From an uncultured Clostridia bacterium (GTDB taxonomy: Bacteria; Bacillota; Clostridia; Christensenellales; Aristaeellaceae): a DNA stretch of 64,000 bases. Shown here in pieces: positions 1 to 7,602 of the stretch. The translations under genes and the position numbers were made by a program. Location: the NCBI GenBank assembly GCA_934647235.1, contig CAKUFG010000009.1, positions 1 through 64,000 of the forward strand, read 5' to 3'. The notes beneath the pieces are model-generated. The model did no database searches. It had not been told where the DNA came from and saw only the letters and a program-made list of their open reading frames with translations. The number at the start of each line of letters is the position of its first letter. Position 1 is the first letter of the stretch.

Positions 1-77
1 ATAAAATCCTTAAATATCTCTCGATTAACTTCTTCTGCATTTAGCATTCTATATTTCAATAAAATATCATTTTTCAT
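1..77 (-). CDS. N-terminal fragment of a possible GNAT acetyltransferase
   Basis: The minus strand opens with ATG at 77 and reads 25 codons to the window edge, beginning MKNDILLKYRMLNAEEVN. This opening (KYRMLxxEEVNRE) resembles the start of a group of small GNAT N-acetyltransferases, but the acetyl-CoA motif lies outside the window. Base composition is much more AT-rich than the genes to its right. The ribosome site (TTTAGG just before ATG) is weak. The 165 bp to the next gene hold no feature I can name. The function is inference from the first residues only. Confidence 0.35.
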   Translation of the reverse strand, partial: MKNDILLKYRMLNAEEVNREIFKDF

Positions 78-242
78 CCTAAAAGCTCTTATCTAAATTC
101 CGATTTATTAAACTGACAGTAAGTATAGCACACGTTCAGCTTGGCAGCAAGCCGTTGTCAGGGGCGCGCTTATTCGCTGCGGTTTTTTTGCAAAAAGGCC
201 AAGGCTCTGGAATGCCAATTTCTTACCTGATAAAGCTAAGCA

Positions 243-443
243 TCAGCGGCCGTTATACAGCTGCTCGTCCCTGCCCATCCTGCGCCATTGCGAGGGCTGC
301 GCGCGGCGGGGCAGTGTTTGCGGAGTTTCCTGCTTTGGGGACGGTTTTTTCACACATTTAAGCGTCAGAAGCGCTGCGCCCGCGCCCAGCAGCGCGCACA
401 GGCAGCACAGGCCGATCAGCCCCCAGATTGATATGCTCGTCAT
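243..443 (-). CDS. small membrane protein, OadG-like
   Basis: A 66-residue protein with one strong N-terminal membrane segment (about residues 4-28, SISIWGLIGLCCLCALLGAG) and a basic, proline-rich cytoplasmic tail. It starts 10 bases after the stop of the carboxyltransferase-like gene, so it is probably translated from the same mRNA. A short single-span protein directly behind a carboxyltransferase is the usual arrangement for the gamma subunit (OadG/MmdD) of sodium-pumping decarboxylases. The sequence is too short to prove membership, so this is inference from topology and position. Confidence 0.5.
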   Translation of the reverse strand: MTSISIWGLIGLCCLCALLGAGAALLTLKCVKKPSPKQETPQTLPRRAQPSQWRRMGRDEQLYNGR

Positions 444-453
444 GCTCTTTCCC

Positions 454-1392
454 TCACAGCGGCATGCTGCCATGCTTGCGCGGCAGCAGCACATCGCGCT
501 TGGAGGCAAGCACCTCCAGCGCCGCGGCCACGCGCCAGCGCAGCTTGTCCGTGCCTGCCAGCGTCCAGTCAAACAGCGGCGGCTGCGCCGCATCGCTGAC
601 GCAGAGCTTCACCGTTGTGGCCGCCGCCAGGGTATAAAACAGCCCCGGCTCCTGCGGCAGCGCGCCATCCAGCGCCACAATCAGCGGCAGAGAAAACGCA
701 TCGCCCAGGCGCAGCAATCGTGTCAGCCCAGGCAGCGGCGTATCGCCATTGACAGCCACGCATACGCACACGCGGCCGTTAACGCGGCAAAGATACGCCT
801 CGCCCTGCGGCCCGTTATAGAGCGGCAGCTCGGTGCCCGCATCCGCGCAGGCATGCAGGGCCGACAGCAGCGAATCGCTGCCCTGCACGGGCTCGGCAAT
901 CGTCTGCGCGCCCAGCAGCGGCGCATCCTCCGCGCAGCTGCCCGGCAGGAGACTAAGCAGATTGCGCACCGTTTCCAGCGCGTCCGGCTCGTCGGCGGCG
1001 CAGATATCCGTGCAGGAGGCGCGCATATTGGCGTCGCCCCAGCCGATGCGCACATCGCACAGCGCGGCGGTCAGCGGATGCGTATCCGCGCTTTGCACAC
1101 AGATCAGCGGGCATACGCCGCTCAGGCGCGAAAGCTCCCGGCACGCACCGGGCAAGCTGCCCTGCCCCTCCAGCAGGATCACCGGCATGGCCAGGCGGGA
1201 TACCTGAGCAAGCAGCGCGCAAAGCGCCGCATCGGCGGCAGGCAGATCATCGCTTTCGCCTACCCGTACACAGCAAACAGGGCGGCCGTCCATCAGACCC
1301 ATGCCGCCCGTCACGCCCGCGCGTCCGTTTACAAAAGGCACGTAGGAGCCTTCGTCCATCAGCGCCTTGATCCACAGTTTTTCGTCCATCAT
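454..1392 (-). CDS. compact carboxyltransferase-like protein (MmdA/PccB family)
   Basis: 312 residues; start ATG at 1392 overlaps the rsmI stop by 4 bases (ATGA). It follows the acyl-CoA carboxylase beta / methylmalonyl-CoA decarboxylase alpha pattern from end to end in miniature: MDEGSYVPF near residue 10, AGVTGGMGLMDGRPV near 25, AMPVILLEGQGS near 70, DEPDALETVRNLLSLLP near 140, VNGRVCVCVAVNG near 205, GDAFSLPLIVALDG near 230, and the family-typical ending KRDVLLPRKHGSMPL. Family members are usually 450-520 residues. The missing parts include the glycine-rich loops that form the two acyl-CoA oxyanion pockets. It may be a degenerate or regulatory homologue; catalytic activity is doubtful. 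No biotin carrier or OadB gene is visible. Confidence 0.65.
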   Translation of the reverse strand: MMDEKLWIKALMDEGSYVPFVNGRAGVTGGMGLMDGRPVCCVRVGESDDLPAADAALCALLAQVSRLAMPVILLEGQGSLPGACRELSRLSGVCPLICVQSADTHPLTAALCDVRIGWGDANMRASCTDICAADEPDALETVRNLLSLLPGSCAEDAPLLGAQTIAEPVQGSDSLLSALHACADAGTELPLYNGPQGEAYLCRVNGRVCVCVAVNGDTPLPGLTRLLRLGDAFSLPLIVALDGALPQEPGLFYTLAAATTVKLCVSDAAQPPLFDWTLAGTDKLRWRVAAALEVLASKRDVLLPRKHGSMPL

Positions 1393-2252
1393 TCTTCCTG
1401 TTCGTCCTCGCGCAGCATGCCCTTCAATCGCAGGGCAGCCGCGTACACGGCGTTCTTTTTCTCGCCTTCCTCTACCAGGCGGCGGCTGGCGTCGCGCATA
1501 GCCGCGCCTTGCAGCAGCAGATCCAGCAGCCGTGCCTCCAGGCACAGGGTGCTTTCCGTCTTGGGCTCCTCGCGCGGCACGGCGCGAAAATCGATGACAA
1601 TACAGTATTCGCCCTTTTCGGTTTTATCATTCGCTTCCATGCGGGCCAGCACCTCAGCCGCCGGGCCGCGCAGGGTCAGCTCGTGCAGCTTGCTCAGATC
1701 GCAGCTGACGCTGACATAGGCCTGGGGCAGGGTATCAGCCAGCACGCGCATGAAATCCAGCACGCGATAGGGCGATTCATGCACAATGCCCGCCTGCGTG
1801 CGCTGAGCGGCGGAGCGCAGCGCGGCCTGCAGATCCTTCTTTTCACGGGGCAGAAAGCCCAGGAAGGTGAACTCCGTCACATCGATGCCCGATACGGACA
1901 TGGCAGCGGCCATCGCGCTGGGGCCGGGCACGGCCACCACTTCGACGCCTGCCTCGGCAGCCTGACGCACCAGAATCGTGCCCGGATCCGAAATGGCCGG
2001 CGTGCCCGCGTCGGTCACAACGGCCACGTCAATGCCTTCCTCCAGCATCCGGCGCACAATCCCCTCCGCCTTGCCCTGCTCGTTATGGCGATGGCAGCTG
2101 GTCAGCGGGGTCTCGATGCCAAAGCGCTGGGTCAGCTTCATGGTCATGCGGGTATCCTCGGCGGCGATGAGCGAAACGCTTTTCAGCACCTCAACGGCGC
2201 GCGGGCTCATATCCCCCAGGTTTCCGATGGGCGTGGCGACTACGTACAGCAT
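1389..2252 (-). CDS. rsmI: 16S rRNA (cytidine-2'-O)-methyltransferase RsmI
   Basis: 287 residues, normal for RsmI. It methylates the ribose of C1402 of 16S rRNA using S-adenosylmethionine. Visible family motifs are VVATPIGNLGDMSPRA at the N-terminus, AAEDTRMT near residue 30, VVTDAGTPAISDPG near 80 and VVAVPGPSAMAAAMSVSG near 105. A clear GGAG lies before the ATG. It starts 9 bases after rsmH ends; RsmH acts on the same nucleotide (N4 of C1402), so the pair makes the complete m4Cm1402 modification. It shares the valS-rsmH transcript. Confidence 0.95.
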   Translation of the reverse strand: MLYVVATPIGNLGDMSPRAVEVLKSVSLIAAEDTRMTMKLTQRFGIETPLTSCHRHNEQGKAEGIVRRMLEEGIDVAVVTDAGTPAISDPGTILVRQAAEAGVEVVAVPGPSAMAAAMSVSGIDVTEFTFLGFLPREKKDLQAALRSAAQRTQAGIVHESPYRVLDFMRVLADTLPQAYVSVSCDLSKLHELTLRGPAAEVLARMEANDKTEKGEYCIVIDFRAVPREEPKTESTLCLEARLLDLLLQGAAMRDASRRLVEEGEKKNAVYAAALRLKGMLREDEQEE

Positions 2253-2261
2253 ATTATCTCC

Positions 2262-3200
2262 TTACAGCTTCTGCACCACGCGCAATGTGGCGCTGTGGGC
2301 GCGGGAATTGCGGCTCAGTTCCTCCGCCGTGGGCTTGATGGCCCCGCCGCCCATCACGCGCGCAATGGGCATGCGCCCGCAGGTACAGATGGGCGCTTTG
2401 GGCGGGCAGATGCAGGGGTTCTGCATCGTGCGGAACACCCGCTTTACGATGCGGTCCTCAATGGAATGGAAGGTGATCACGCACATCCTGCCGCCGGAGC
2501 GGATGCGGGATACCCAGTCGTTCAGCGCCTTTTCCAACGGGGCGATTTCGTCATTGACCGCGATGCGCACCGCCTGAAAGGTGCGGCGCGCGGGGTGGCC
2601 GTCATCCCTGCGGCGCACAGCCTTGGGAATGGCTGCGTCCACGCAGGCAACCAGATCGCCCGTGGTCAGGATGGGCTGCTTCTCGCGGCGCTCCACAATG
2701 ATTTTGGCAATGCGCGCCGCCCACTTTTCATCGCCGTAATCATACAGCGTTTGGGTGATCGTGCGCTCATCCACGCGCGACAGCCACTGCGCCGCCGTTT
2801 CACCCTGGGTACGATCCATGCGCATGTCCAGCGGCGCATCCTCATGATAGGAAAAACCGCGCTGCGGGGTATCCAGCTGATAGGAGGAAACGCCCAGATC
2901 GAGCAGTCCCCCATCCAGCAGCACGCCCGCAGGCAGCAGGGTATCGATATCGTGAAAATTGCCGTGAATCGGCCGGAAGCCCGGATAGCTGCTCAGCCTT
3001 GCGGCGGCGGCGCGCAGAGCGTCCTCGTCCCGGTCGATGCCATAGAGGACGCCGCTGTCGCCAATCCTTTGCAGGATACGCTCACTATGTCCGCCGCCGC
3101 CCAGCGTGCCGTCGGCAAATACGCCGCCGGCAGCCGGGTCGAGCCAATCAAGCACCTCGTGCAGCAGCACGGGCTCATGTTTGAATTGAATTTCAGTCAT
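2262..3200 (-). CDS. rsmH: 16S rRNA (cytosine1402-N4)-methyltransferase RsmH
   Basis: 312 residues, full length. The start HEPVLLHEVLDWL and the SAM loop FADGTLGGGGHSERIL (about residues 29-44) are diagnostic, with GIDRDEDAL near 54, DLGVSSYQLD near 100 and GGRMCVITFHSIEDRIVK near 240. It modifies C1402 in the ribosomal P site. The gene begins 5 bases after the valS stop without a strong ribosome site of its own, which suggests translational coupling. In many Bacillota rsmH heads the division/cell-wall cluster; here it sits behind valS. Confidence 0.95.
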   Translation of the reverse strand: MTEIQFKHEPVLLHEVLDWLDPAAGGVFADGTLGGGGHSERILQRIGDSGVLYGIDRDEDALRAAAARLSSYPGFRPIHGNFHDIDTLLPAGVLLDGGLLDLGVSSYQLDTPQRGFSYHEDAPLDMRMDRTQGETAAQWLSRVDERTITQTLYDYGDEKWAARIAKIIVERREKQPILTTGDLVACVDAAIPKAVRRRDDGHPARRTFQAVRIAVNDEIAPLEKALNDWVSRIRSGGRMCVITFHSIEDRIVKRVFRTMQNPCICPPKAPICTCGRMPIARVMGGGAIKPTAEELSRNSRAHSATLRVVQKL

Positions 3201-3205
3201 CGTAA

Positions 3206-5920
3206 TTATTGCTTCAGATCGGCAATGCGCGCATCCAGGGCCGTCAGCTTGGTCTGATTGGCCGCCAGCTTATCGCGCTCGGCCTGCACCAGCGCCTCGG
3301 GCGCCTTGCGCAGGAAGCCCTCGTTGTTCAGCTTGCCTTCCGCGCGGGCAATTTCCTTCAGCAGGTTATCGCGCTCCTTGTTCAGGCGGGCGATTTCCTT
3401 GTCGATATCCACCAGGTCGCCCAGAGGAATCAGGATTTCGCCGGCAGCAACCACCGCGCCCACGGTCTTTTCGGTTACAGCCTGATCCTTGGCCAGGACG
3501 TCCAGCTCTGACGCGCTGGCCATGCGCTGGAAGAACACCTCGGCGCCGCCCACCGCATCCTGCCAGCCGTCGACCGGGCGGATCATCAGGCGAGCCTTGT
3601 GACCGGCCTGCACGTTCATTTCGGCGCGCAGATTGCGCACGGCGCGGATGATTTCCATAATGCCCTCCATCTGCGCCTCCTGGGCAGGGAAGAAGGGGAT
3701 TTCTTCCGCGCGCGGCCAATCGGACAGCATGCAGGAGGCCTCCTCGCAGCCGGGCAGGAAGGCGTAAACCGTTTCGGTCAGGAAGGGCATGAAGGGATGC
3801 AGCATGCGCAACAAACCACTGAGCACATAGCTGAGCACCGCGCGCACCGCAGCCTTGCGCTGCGCATCCTCGCCCAGCAGGCCGCCCTTGGCCAGCTCGA
3901 TGTACCAATCGCAGAATTCGCTCCACGCGAAATCATAAATCTTCTGCGCGGCCAGGCCGAACTCGCACTCGTCAAAGTGCGCCGTCACCTCCTGCGCGCA
4001 TTCATGATAGCGGCTGAGAATCCACTGATCGGGCAGCTGCAGAGTCTTGCCCTCCAGCGTTTCCACGCCGTCCAGGTTCATCAGCACAAAGCGGCTGGCG
4101 TTCCACACCTTGTTGGCAAAGTTGCGGGCAGACTCCAGCTTGGTGGTGGAGTAGCGGGTATCGTTGCCGGGGCTGATGCCCATGCACAGGGAGAAGCGCA
4201 GCGCGTCCGCGCCGTACTGATCGATTACCTCCAGAGGATCGATGCCGTTGCCCAGGGACTTGCTCATCTTGCGGCCCTGCTCGTCGCGCACCAGGCCGTG
4301 GATCAGCACGGTATCAAAGGGCACATGGCCCATCTGCTCCAGGCCGCTGAAGATCATGCGCGCCACCCAGAAGAAGATGATATCATAGCCCGTCACCAGC
4401 GTGCTGGTGGGATAGAAGTATTTGAGATCGTCGGTATTGTCCGGCCAGCCCAGCGTGGAGAAGGGCCACAGGGCAGAGGAGAACCAGGTGTCCAGCACGT
4501 CCTCATCCTGATGCAGGTGGGACTTGCCGCACTTGGGACACACGGTGGGATCCTCGCGGGATACGATGGTTTCGCCGCAGTCCTCGCAGTACCACGCGGG
4601 AATGCGATGGCCCCACCACAGATGGCGGCTGATGCACCAATCGCGGATGTTTTCCATCCAATTATAGTAGATTTTGCTGAAGCGATCGGGGATAAAGCGG
4701 GTTTCGCCCTGCTTCACAGCCTCGATAGCGGGCTTGGCCAGCGGCTCCATCCTGACGAACCATTGCTTGGACACCATGGGCTCCACCACATGATGGCAGC
4801 GATAGCAGGTGCCCACCTCATGCCTGAGGGGCTCGATGGACTTGAGCAGGCCCAGCGCCGTCAGATCCTCCACAATGGCCTTGCGCGCCTCCATGGTGGT
4901 CATGCCGGCATACTTGCCGCAATCCAGCACATGCGGCTCGTTCACCGTGGCCTTGCCGGAGGCAAACAGCTCCTCGGCTGCCGCCGCGTCCGCAGCGCCG
5001 GTCATATGGCCGTCATAGGTGAACACACGCACGATGGGCAGCTGATGGCGCTGACCCACCTCAAAGTCGTTGGGATCGTGCGCGGGGGTGATCTTCACCA
5101 CGCCCGTGCCCTTTTCCATATCGGCGTGCTCATCGCACACGATGGGGATTTCACGGTTCACCAGGGGCAGCATCACATGGCAGCCATGCAGATGCGCATA
5201 GCGCGGATCCGCCGGGTTGATAGCCACGGCGGTATCGCCCAGCATCGTTTCGGGGCGGGTGGTGGCCAGCTCCAGCATTTCGCCCGTTTCCTTGACGGGA
5301 TAGAGCAGATGCCAGAAATTGCCCTCTTTTTCTTCGTATTCCACCTCGGCGTCCGAAATGGAAGTATTGCAGCAGGGACACCAGTTGATCAGGCGGTTGC
5401 CCTGATAGATCAGGCCCTTTTCATACAGGCTTACAAACACCTCGCGCACCGCGCGGGAGCAGCCCTCGTCCATGGTGAAGCGCTCGCGCGACCAATCGCA
5501 GCTGGCGCCCATGCGGCGCAGCTGGCGGGAGATGCGGCCGCCGTATTCCTTTTTCCAGTCCCAGGCATGCTTGAGGAACTCATCACGACCGATATCCTGC
5601 TTTTTAATGCCTTCCTTGGCCAGCTTCTCCACCACCTTGACCTCGGTGGCGATGGAAGCGTGATCGGTGCCGGGCAGCCACAGGGTAGGATCGCCCTTCA
5701 TGCGGTGATAGCGGGTCAGCGCATCCTGCAGGGTGCAGTCCATGGCATGGCCCATATGCAGCTGGCCGGTGATGTTGGGCGGGGGCATCACGATGGTAAA
5801 GGGCTTTTTGCCCTCCACGCGATGGGCGGTAAACGCGCCGCTTTCCTCCCAATGGCGGTAGGTTTTATCCTCGATCGCCTGGGGATTATATTGCTTTTCC
5901 ATGTTGAATTCTTCGGGCAT
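3206..5920 (-). CDS. valS: valyl-tRNA synthetase
   Basis: 904 residues. Class I aminoacyl-tRNA synthetase charging tRNA-Val. The HIGH box appears as PPPNITGQLHMGHAMD (about residues 45-60), the KMSKS box as KMSKSLGNGIDP (about 550), the editing domain lies between, and a C-terminal coiled-coil arm covers about 835-904 (LGDLVDIDKEIARLNKERDN). I chose ATG 5920 (MPEEFNMEKQYN) because AAAGGAG lies 8 bases upstream; the open frame upstream of it is leader RNA. Expression is predicted to be controlled by the T-box leader directly upstream. Confidence 0.96.
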   Translation of the reverse strand: MPEEFNMEKQYNPQAIEDKTYRHWEESGAFTAHRVEGKKPFTIVMPPPNITGQLHMGHAMDCTLQDALTRYHRMKGDPTLWLPGTDHASIATEVKVVEKLAKEGIKKQDIGRDEFLKHAWDWKKEYGGRISRQLRRMGASCDWSRERFTMDEGCSRAVREVFVSLYEKGLIYQGNRLINWCPCCNTSISDAEVEYEEKEGNFWHLLYPVKETGEMLELATTRPETMLGDTAVAINPADPRYAHLHGCHVMLPLVNREIPIVCDEHADMEKGTGVVKITPAHDPNDFEVGQRHQLPIVRVFTYDGHMTGAADAAAAEELFASGKATVNEPHVLDCGKYAGMTTMEARKAIVEDLTALGLLKSIEPLRHEVGTCYRCHHVVEPMVSKQWFVRMEPLAKPAIEAVKQGETRFIPDRFSKIYYNWMENIRDWCISRHLWWGHRIPAWYCEDCGETIVSREDPTVCPKCGKSHLHQDEDVLDTWFSSALWPFSTLGWPDNTDDLKYFYPTSTLVTGYDIIFFWVARMIFSGLEQMGHVPFDTVLIHGLVRDEQGRKMSKSLGNGIDPLEVIDQYGADALRFSLCMGISPGNDTRYSTTKLESARNFANKVWNASRFVLMNLDGVETLEGKTLQLPDQWILSRYHECAQEVTAHFDECEFGLAAQKIYDFAWSEFCDWYIELAKGGLLGEDAQRKAAVRAVLSYVLSGLLRMLHPFMPFLTETVYAFLPGCEEASCMLSDWPRAEEIPFFPAQEAQMEGIMEIIRAVRNLRAEMNVQAGHKARLMIRPVDGWQDAVGGAEVFFQRMASASELDVLAKDQAVTEKTVGAVVAAGEILIPLGDLVDIDKEIARLNKERDNLLKEIARAEGKLNNEGFLRKAPEALVQAERDKLAANQTKLTALDARIADLKQ

Positions 5921-5936
5921 TGCAGTTGCTCCTTTC

Positions 5937-6175
5937 AGAAAAAACAAAAGCCGCCCCAATCCATCTGCATGGACGGGGCGACCCGTGGTACCACCTTGCT
6001 TCGCAGCGGAAGCCGCTGCCTCTGGGCGCTTTAACGTACGCCAAACGGACAGGCTACTTGGTTTCACCTGTCTCCCTCCGGAGCGACCTTCCGTCCGATC
6101 CCTGCAAGCGGTCTTTCAGCCAGCGAACCGCTCTCTCTGCCCAGGTATTGGGGCGTACTCCTCTCCTTCAAAGGG
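5937..6175 (-). promoter_or_regulatory. T-box leader (tRNA-Val responsive) with terminator
   Basis: The minus strand carries the T-box AAGGTGGTACCACG at 5997-5984, the sequence that pairs with the uncharged tRNA acceptor end. It is followed by a GC-rich hairpin (5980-5952) and a T-rich run (TTTTGTTTTTTC), an intrinsic terminator that the T-box helix would disrupt. Upstream are the stem I landmarks GAGGAGTACGCC and AGAGAGCGG...GGCTGAAAGACC. In the specifier-loop position a GTC (Val) codon can be read at 6087-6085 (GGAAGGTCGCTCC). Uncharged tRNA-Val should favour read-through into valS. A 7-bp palindrome at 6179-6193 separates it from rpmF. Confidence 0.88.
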
Positions 6176-6200
6176 CAAGCCGCATGATGCGGCGGCAAAT

Positions 6201-6386
6201 TTATTTATCTTCCTCGTGCGCCACGACGGCAACGCCGTTATAGTAGCCGCAGTTCTTGCAGACGCGGTGCGCCAGCATCTTCTTGTGGCACTGGGGGCAA
6301 TCCACGATCGCGGGGAGAGTCAGTTTCCAGTTCGCGCGGCGGCTGTGCTTACGAGCCTTGGAGATTTTTCCTTTGGGAAGAGCCAT
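6201..6386 (-). CDS. rpmF: 50S ribosomal protein L32
   Basis: 61 residues starting MALPKGKISKARKHSRRANW, typical of bacterial L32. It has two zinc-binding pairs, CPQC near residue 30 and CKNC near 43, so this is the zinc-containing (C+) form. It begins 2 bases after the DUF177 stop, in the widespread yceD-rpmF arrangement, and is transcribed from the promoter at 6961. Confidence 0.96.
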   Translation of the reverse strand: MALPKGKISKARKHSRRANWKLTLPAIVDCPQCHKKMLAHRVCKNCGYYNGVAVVAHEEDK

Positions 6387-6388
6387 GA

Positions 6389-6904
6389 TTATACCTCCTG
6401 ATCATTCTGATCCTTATTAAACAAGTTTTTGAGCTTAGCGAAAGGATTATCAGCATCCTCCCGGCCAGCCGTGTACTGGGGCGCCATGCGCTTGTATCCG
6501 TCGCAATCAGGTCTGCACAGGATACGGATGGGCAGCTCCAGCAGCGCCAATGTGAGCGCCAGGTGATTCAACTCTACCTTGGAATTGGCAAACACCTGAC
6601 AATCCGGATCGTCCTCCTGCTCGGGCGTTATCTTGTCCACCTGGGTAAACACTTCATGAAAGGGCACTTTCAGGTTTACGGTGGCCATCTCAAGGCAGTT
6701 GCAGCAGCGGGAGTGGGCCGTGGCCGTCAGCGTGCCGTCGAGGGTGAGATGAGCGCCGGACATGGAAAAGCAACCTTCAAGGATCACGGGATCCTCGAAC
6801 GTTACCGTTTCGCCGCAGATATCCTGCGGTTCGATCCGCTCGTGATGGATAAACGGAAACGCCTCGCCAGGCGTTCGCATAGCGCGTGAAACATCCAGCA
6901 GCAA
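6389..6904 (-). CDS. DUF177/YceD family protein
   Basis: 171 residues with the proposed TTG start at 6904, which lies 4-8 bases after GGAGGGAG and gives MLLDVSRAMRTPGEAF, a normal YceD opening. The in-frame ATG at 6919 sits about 7 bases from the predicted transcription start and would include the ribosome site in the coding region, so I reject it. Family features visible are CCNCLEMATVNLKVPF (two Cys pairs, CxxC) near residue 85 and CRPDCDGY near 145. YceD proteins are encoded with rpmF and are thought to act in large-subunit rRNA metabolism; the exact role is unknown. Confidence 0.9.
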   Translation of the reverse strand: MLLDVSRAMRTPGEAFPFIHHERIEPQDICGETVTFEDPVILEGCFSMSGAHLTLDGTLTATAHSRCCNCLEMATVNLKVPFHEVFTQVDKITPEQEDDPDCQVFANSKVELNHLALTLALLELPIRILCRPDCDGYKRMAPQYTAGREDADNPFAKLKNLFNKDQNDQEV

Positions 6905-6932
6905 GGCACTCCCTCCCATCGTGAACAGCACT

Positions 6933-6961
6933 ATTATAGTTACGCGGCGCGCTTTTGTCAA
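6933..6961 (-). promoter_or_regulatory. promoter of the DUF177-rpmF(-valS) operon
   Basis: TTGACA (6961-6956), exactly 17 bp spacer, TATAAT (6938-6933) on the minus strand: a consensus vegetative promoter. Transcription should start near 6926, which supports the TTG start at 6904. The 312 bp between the DUF177 and rpsO starts hold this promoter and the divergent rpsO promoter. Confidence 0.9.
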
Positions 6962-7076
6962 CACTTTATCGCGCGATAATTGCCTTATTTTTGCAGGATT
7001 TTGCGTAATGTCCCGATGCGATGCACTATATAATGAATAAATCGTGCCCAGGCAGGCAAAAAATTCTAATTACATG

Positions 7077-7105
7077 TTTACAAACCCGCCCGTCCATGCT
7101 ACAAT
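7077..7105 (+). promoter_or_regulatory. promoter and leader of rpsO
   Basis: TTTACA (7077-7082), 17 bp, TACAAT (7100-7105). The transcript would carry a leader of about 105 bases with a short hairpin GGTTTTTAGAACC and a GC-rich segment (7170-7195). S15 is known to repress its own translation through such leaders in several bacteria; whether this leader does so cannot be judged by eye. Confidence 0.8.
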
Positions 7106-7216
7106 GGTAAGCGTGGTTTTTAGAACCGTGCGCTCGGGTTTCCGACACTCCAACGGCTTTCTGTGCGTGCGGCGATTGGATACGGGGCGCCACCCCCAAG
7201 AAGGAGGATCATTCTT

Positions 7217-7474
7217 ATGATCAACAAGGCTGAAATTATGCAGACCTACGCCCGCCATGAAGGCGACACCGGTTCCCCCGAAGTACAGGTCGCTCTGCTG
7301 ACCGCTCGCATCAATCACCTGAACGAGCACCTCAAGAGCAACAAGAACGACCATCATAGCCGTCGCGGCCTGCTGCTGATGGTTGGTCAGCGCCGCGGCC
7401 TGCTGGAGTACCTCAAGAAGACCGACATCGAGCGTTACCGCACCCTGGTCGCTCAGCTGGGTCTGCGCAAGTAA
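7217..7474 (+). CDS. rpsO: 30S ribosomal protein S15
   Basis: 85 residues; start ATG 7217 with AAGGAGGA 9 bases upstream. The sequence [20 protein letters not shown], with [21 protein letters not shown] near residue 45, is unmistakable S15. It binds the central domain of 16S rRNA early in 30S assembly. It is followed by pnp, the classic rpsO-pnp order, with a hairpin between the two. Confidence 0.97.
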   Translation: MINKAEIMQTYARHEGDTGSPEVQVALLTARINHLNEHLKSNKNDHHSRRGLLLMVGQRRGLLEYLKKTDIERYRTLVAQLGLRK

Positions 7475-7483
7475 GCGCAAAGC

Positions 7484-7535
7484 AAGGCTAACGGGATCGC
7501 TTTGGCGTACGTTCGTCAAACCCCCGTTAGCCTTT
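7484..7535 (+). terminator. rpsO-pnp intergenic hairpin
   Basis: A 12-bp perfect stem, AAGGCTAACGGG / CCCGTTAGCCTT, with a 27-base loop and TTTCTGTT after it. The weak T-run suggests partial termination or an RNase processing site, which would let some transcripts continue into pnp. Confidence 0.7.
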
Positions 7536-7602
7536 CTGTTATGGATACGCGCGCAGGTGCGCCGTATCTGGAAGAAGAAGATGTGGAGGAGAGAGAAAAA
7601 CA

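Noticed and set aside
3599..6034. 811-codon plus-strand frame opposite valS
   Set aside because: Antisense of valS and of the T-box leader; no motif.
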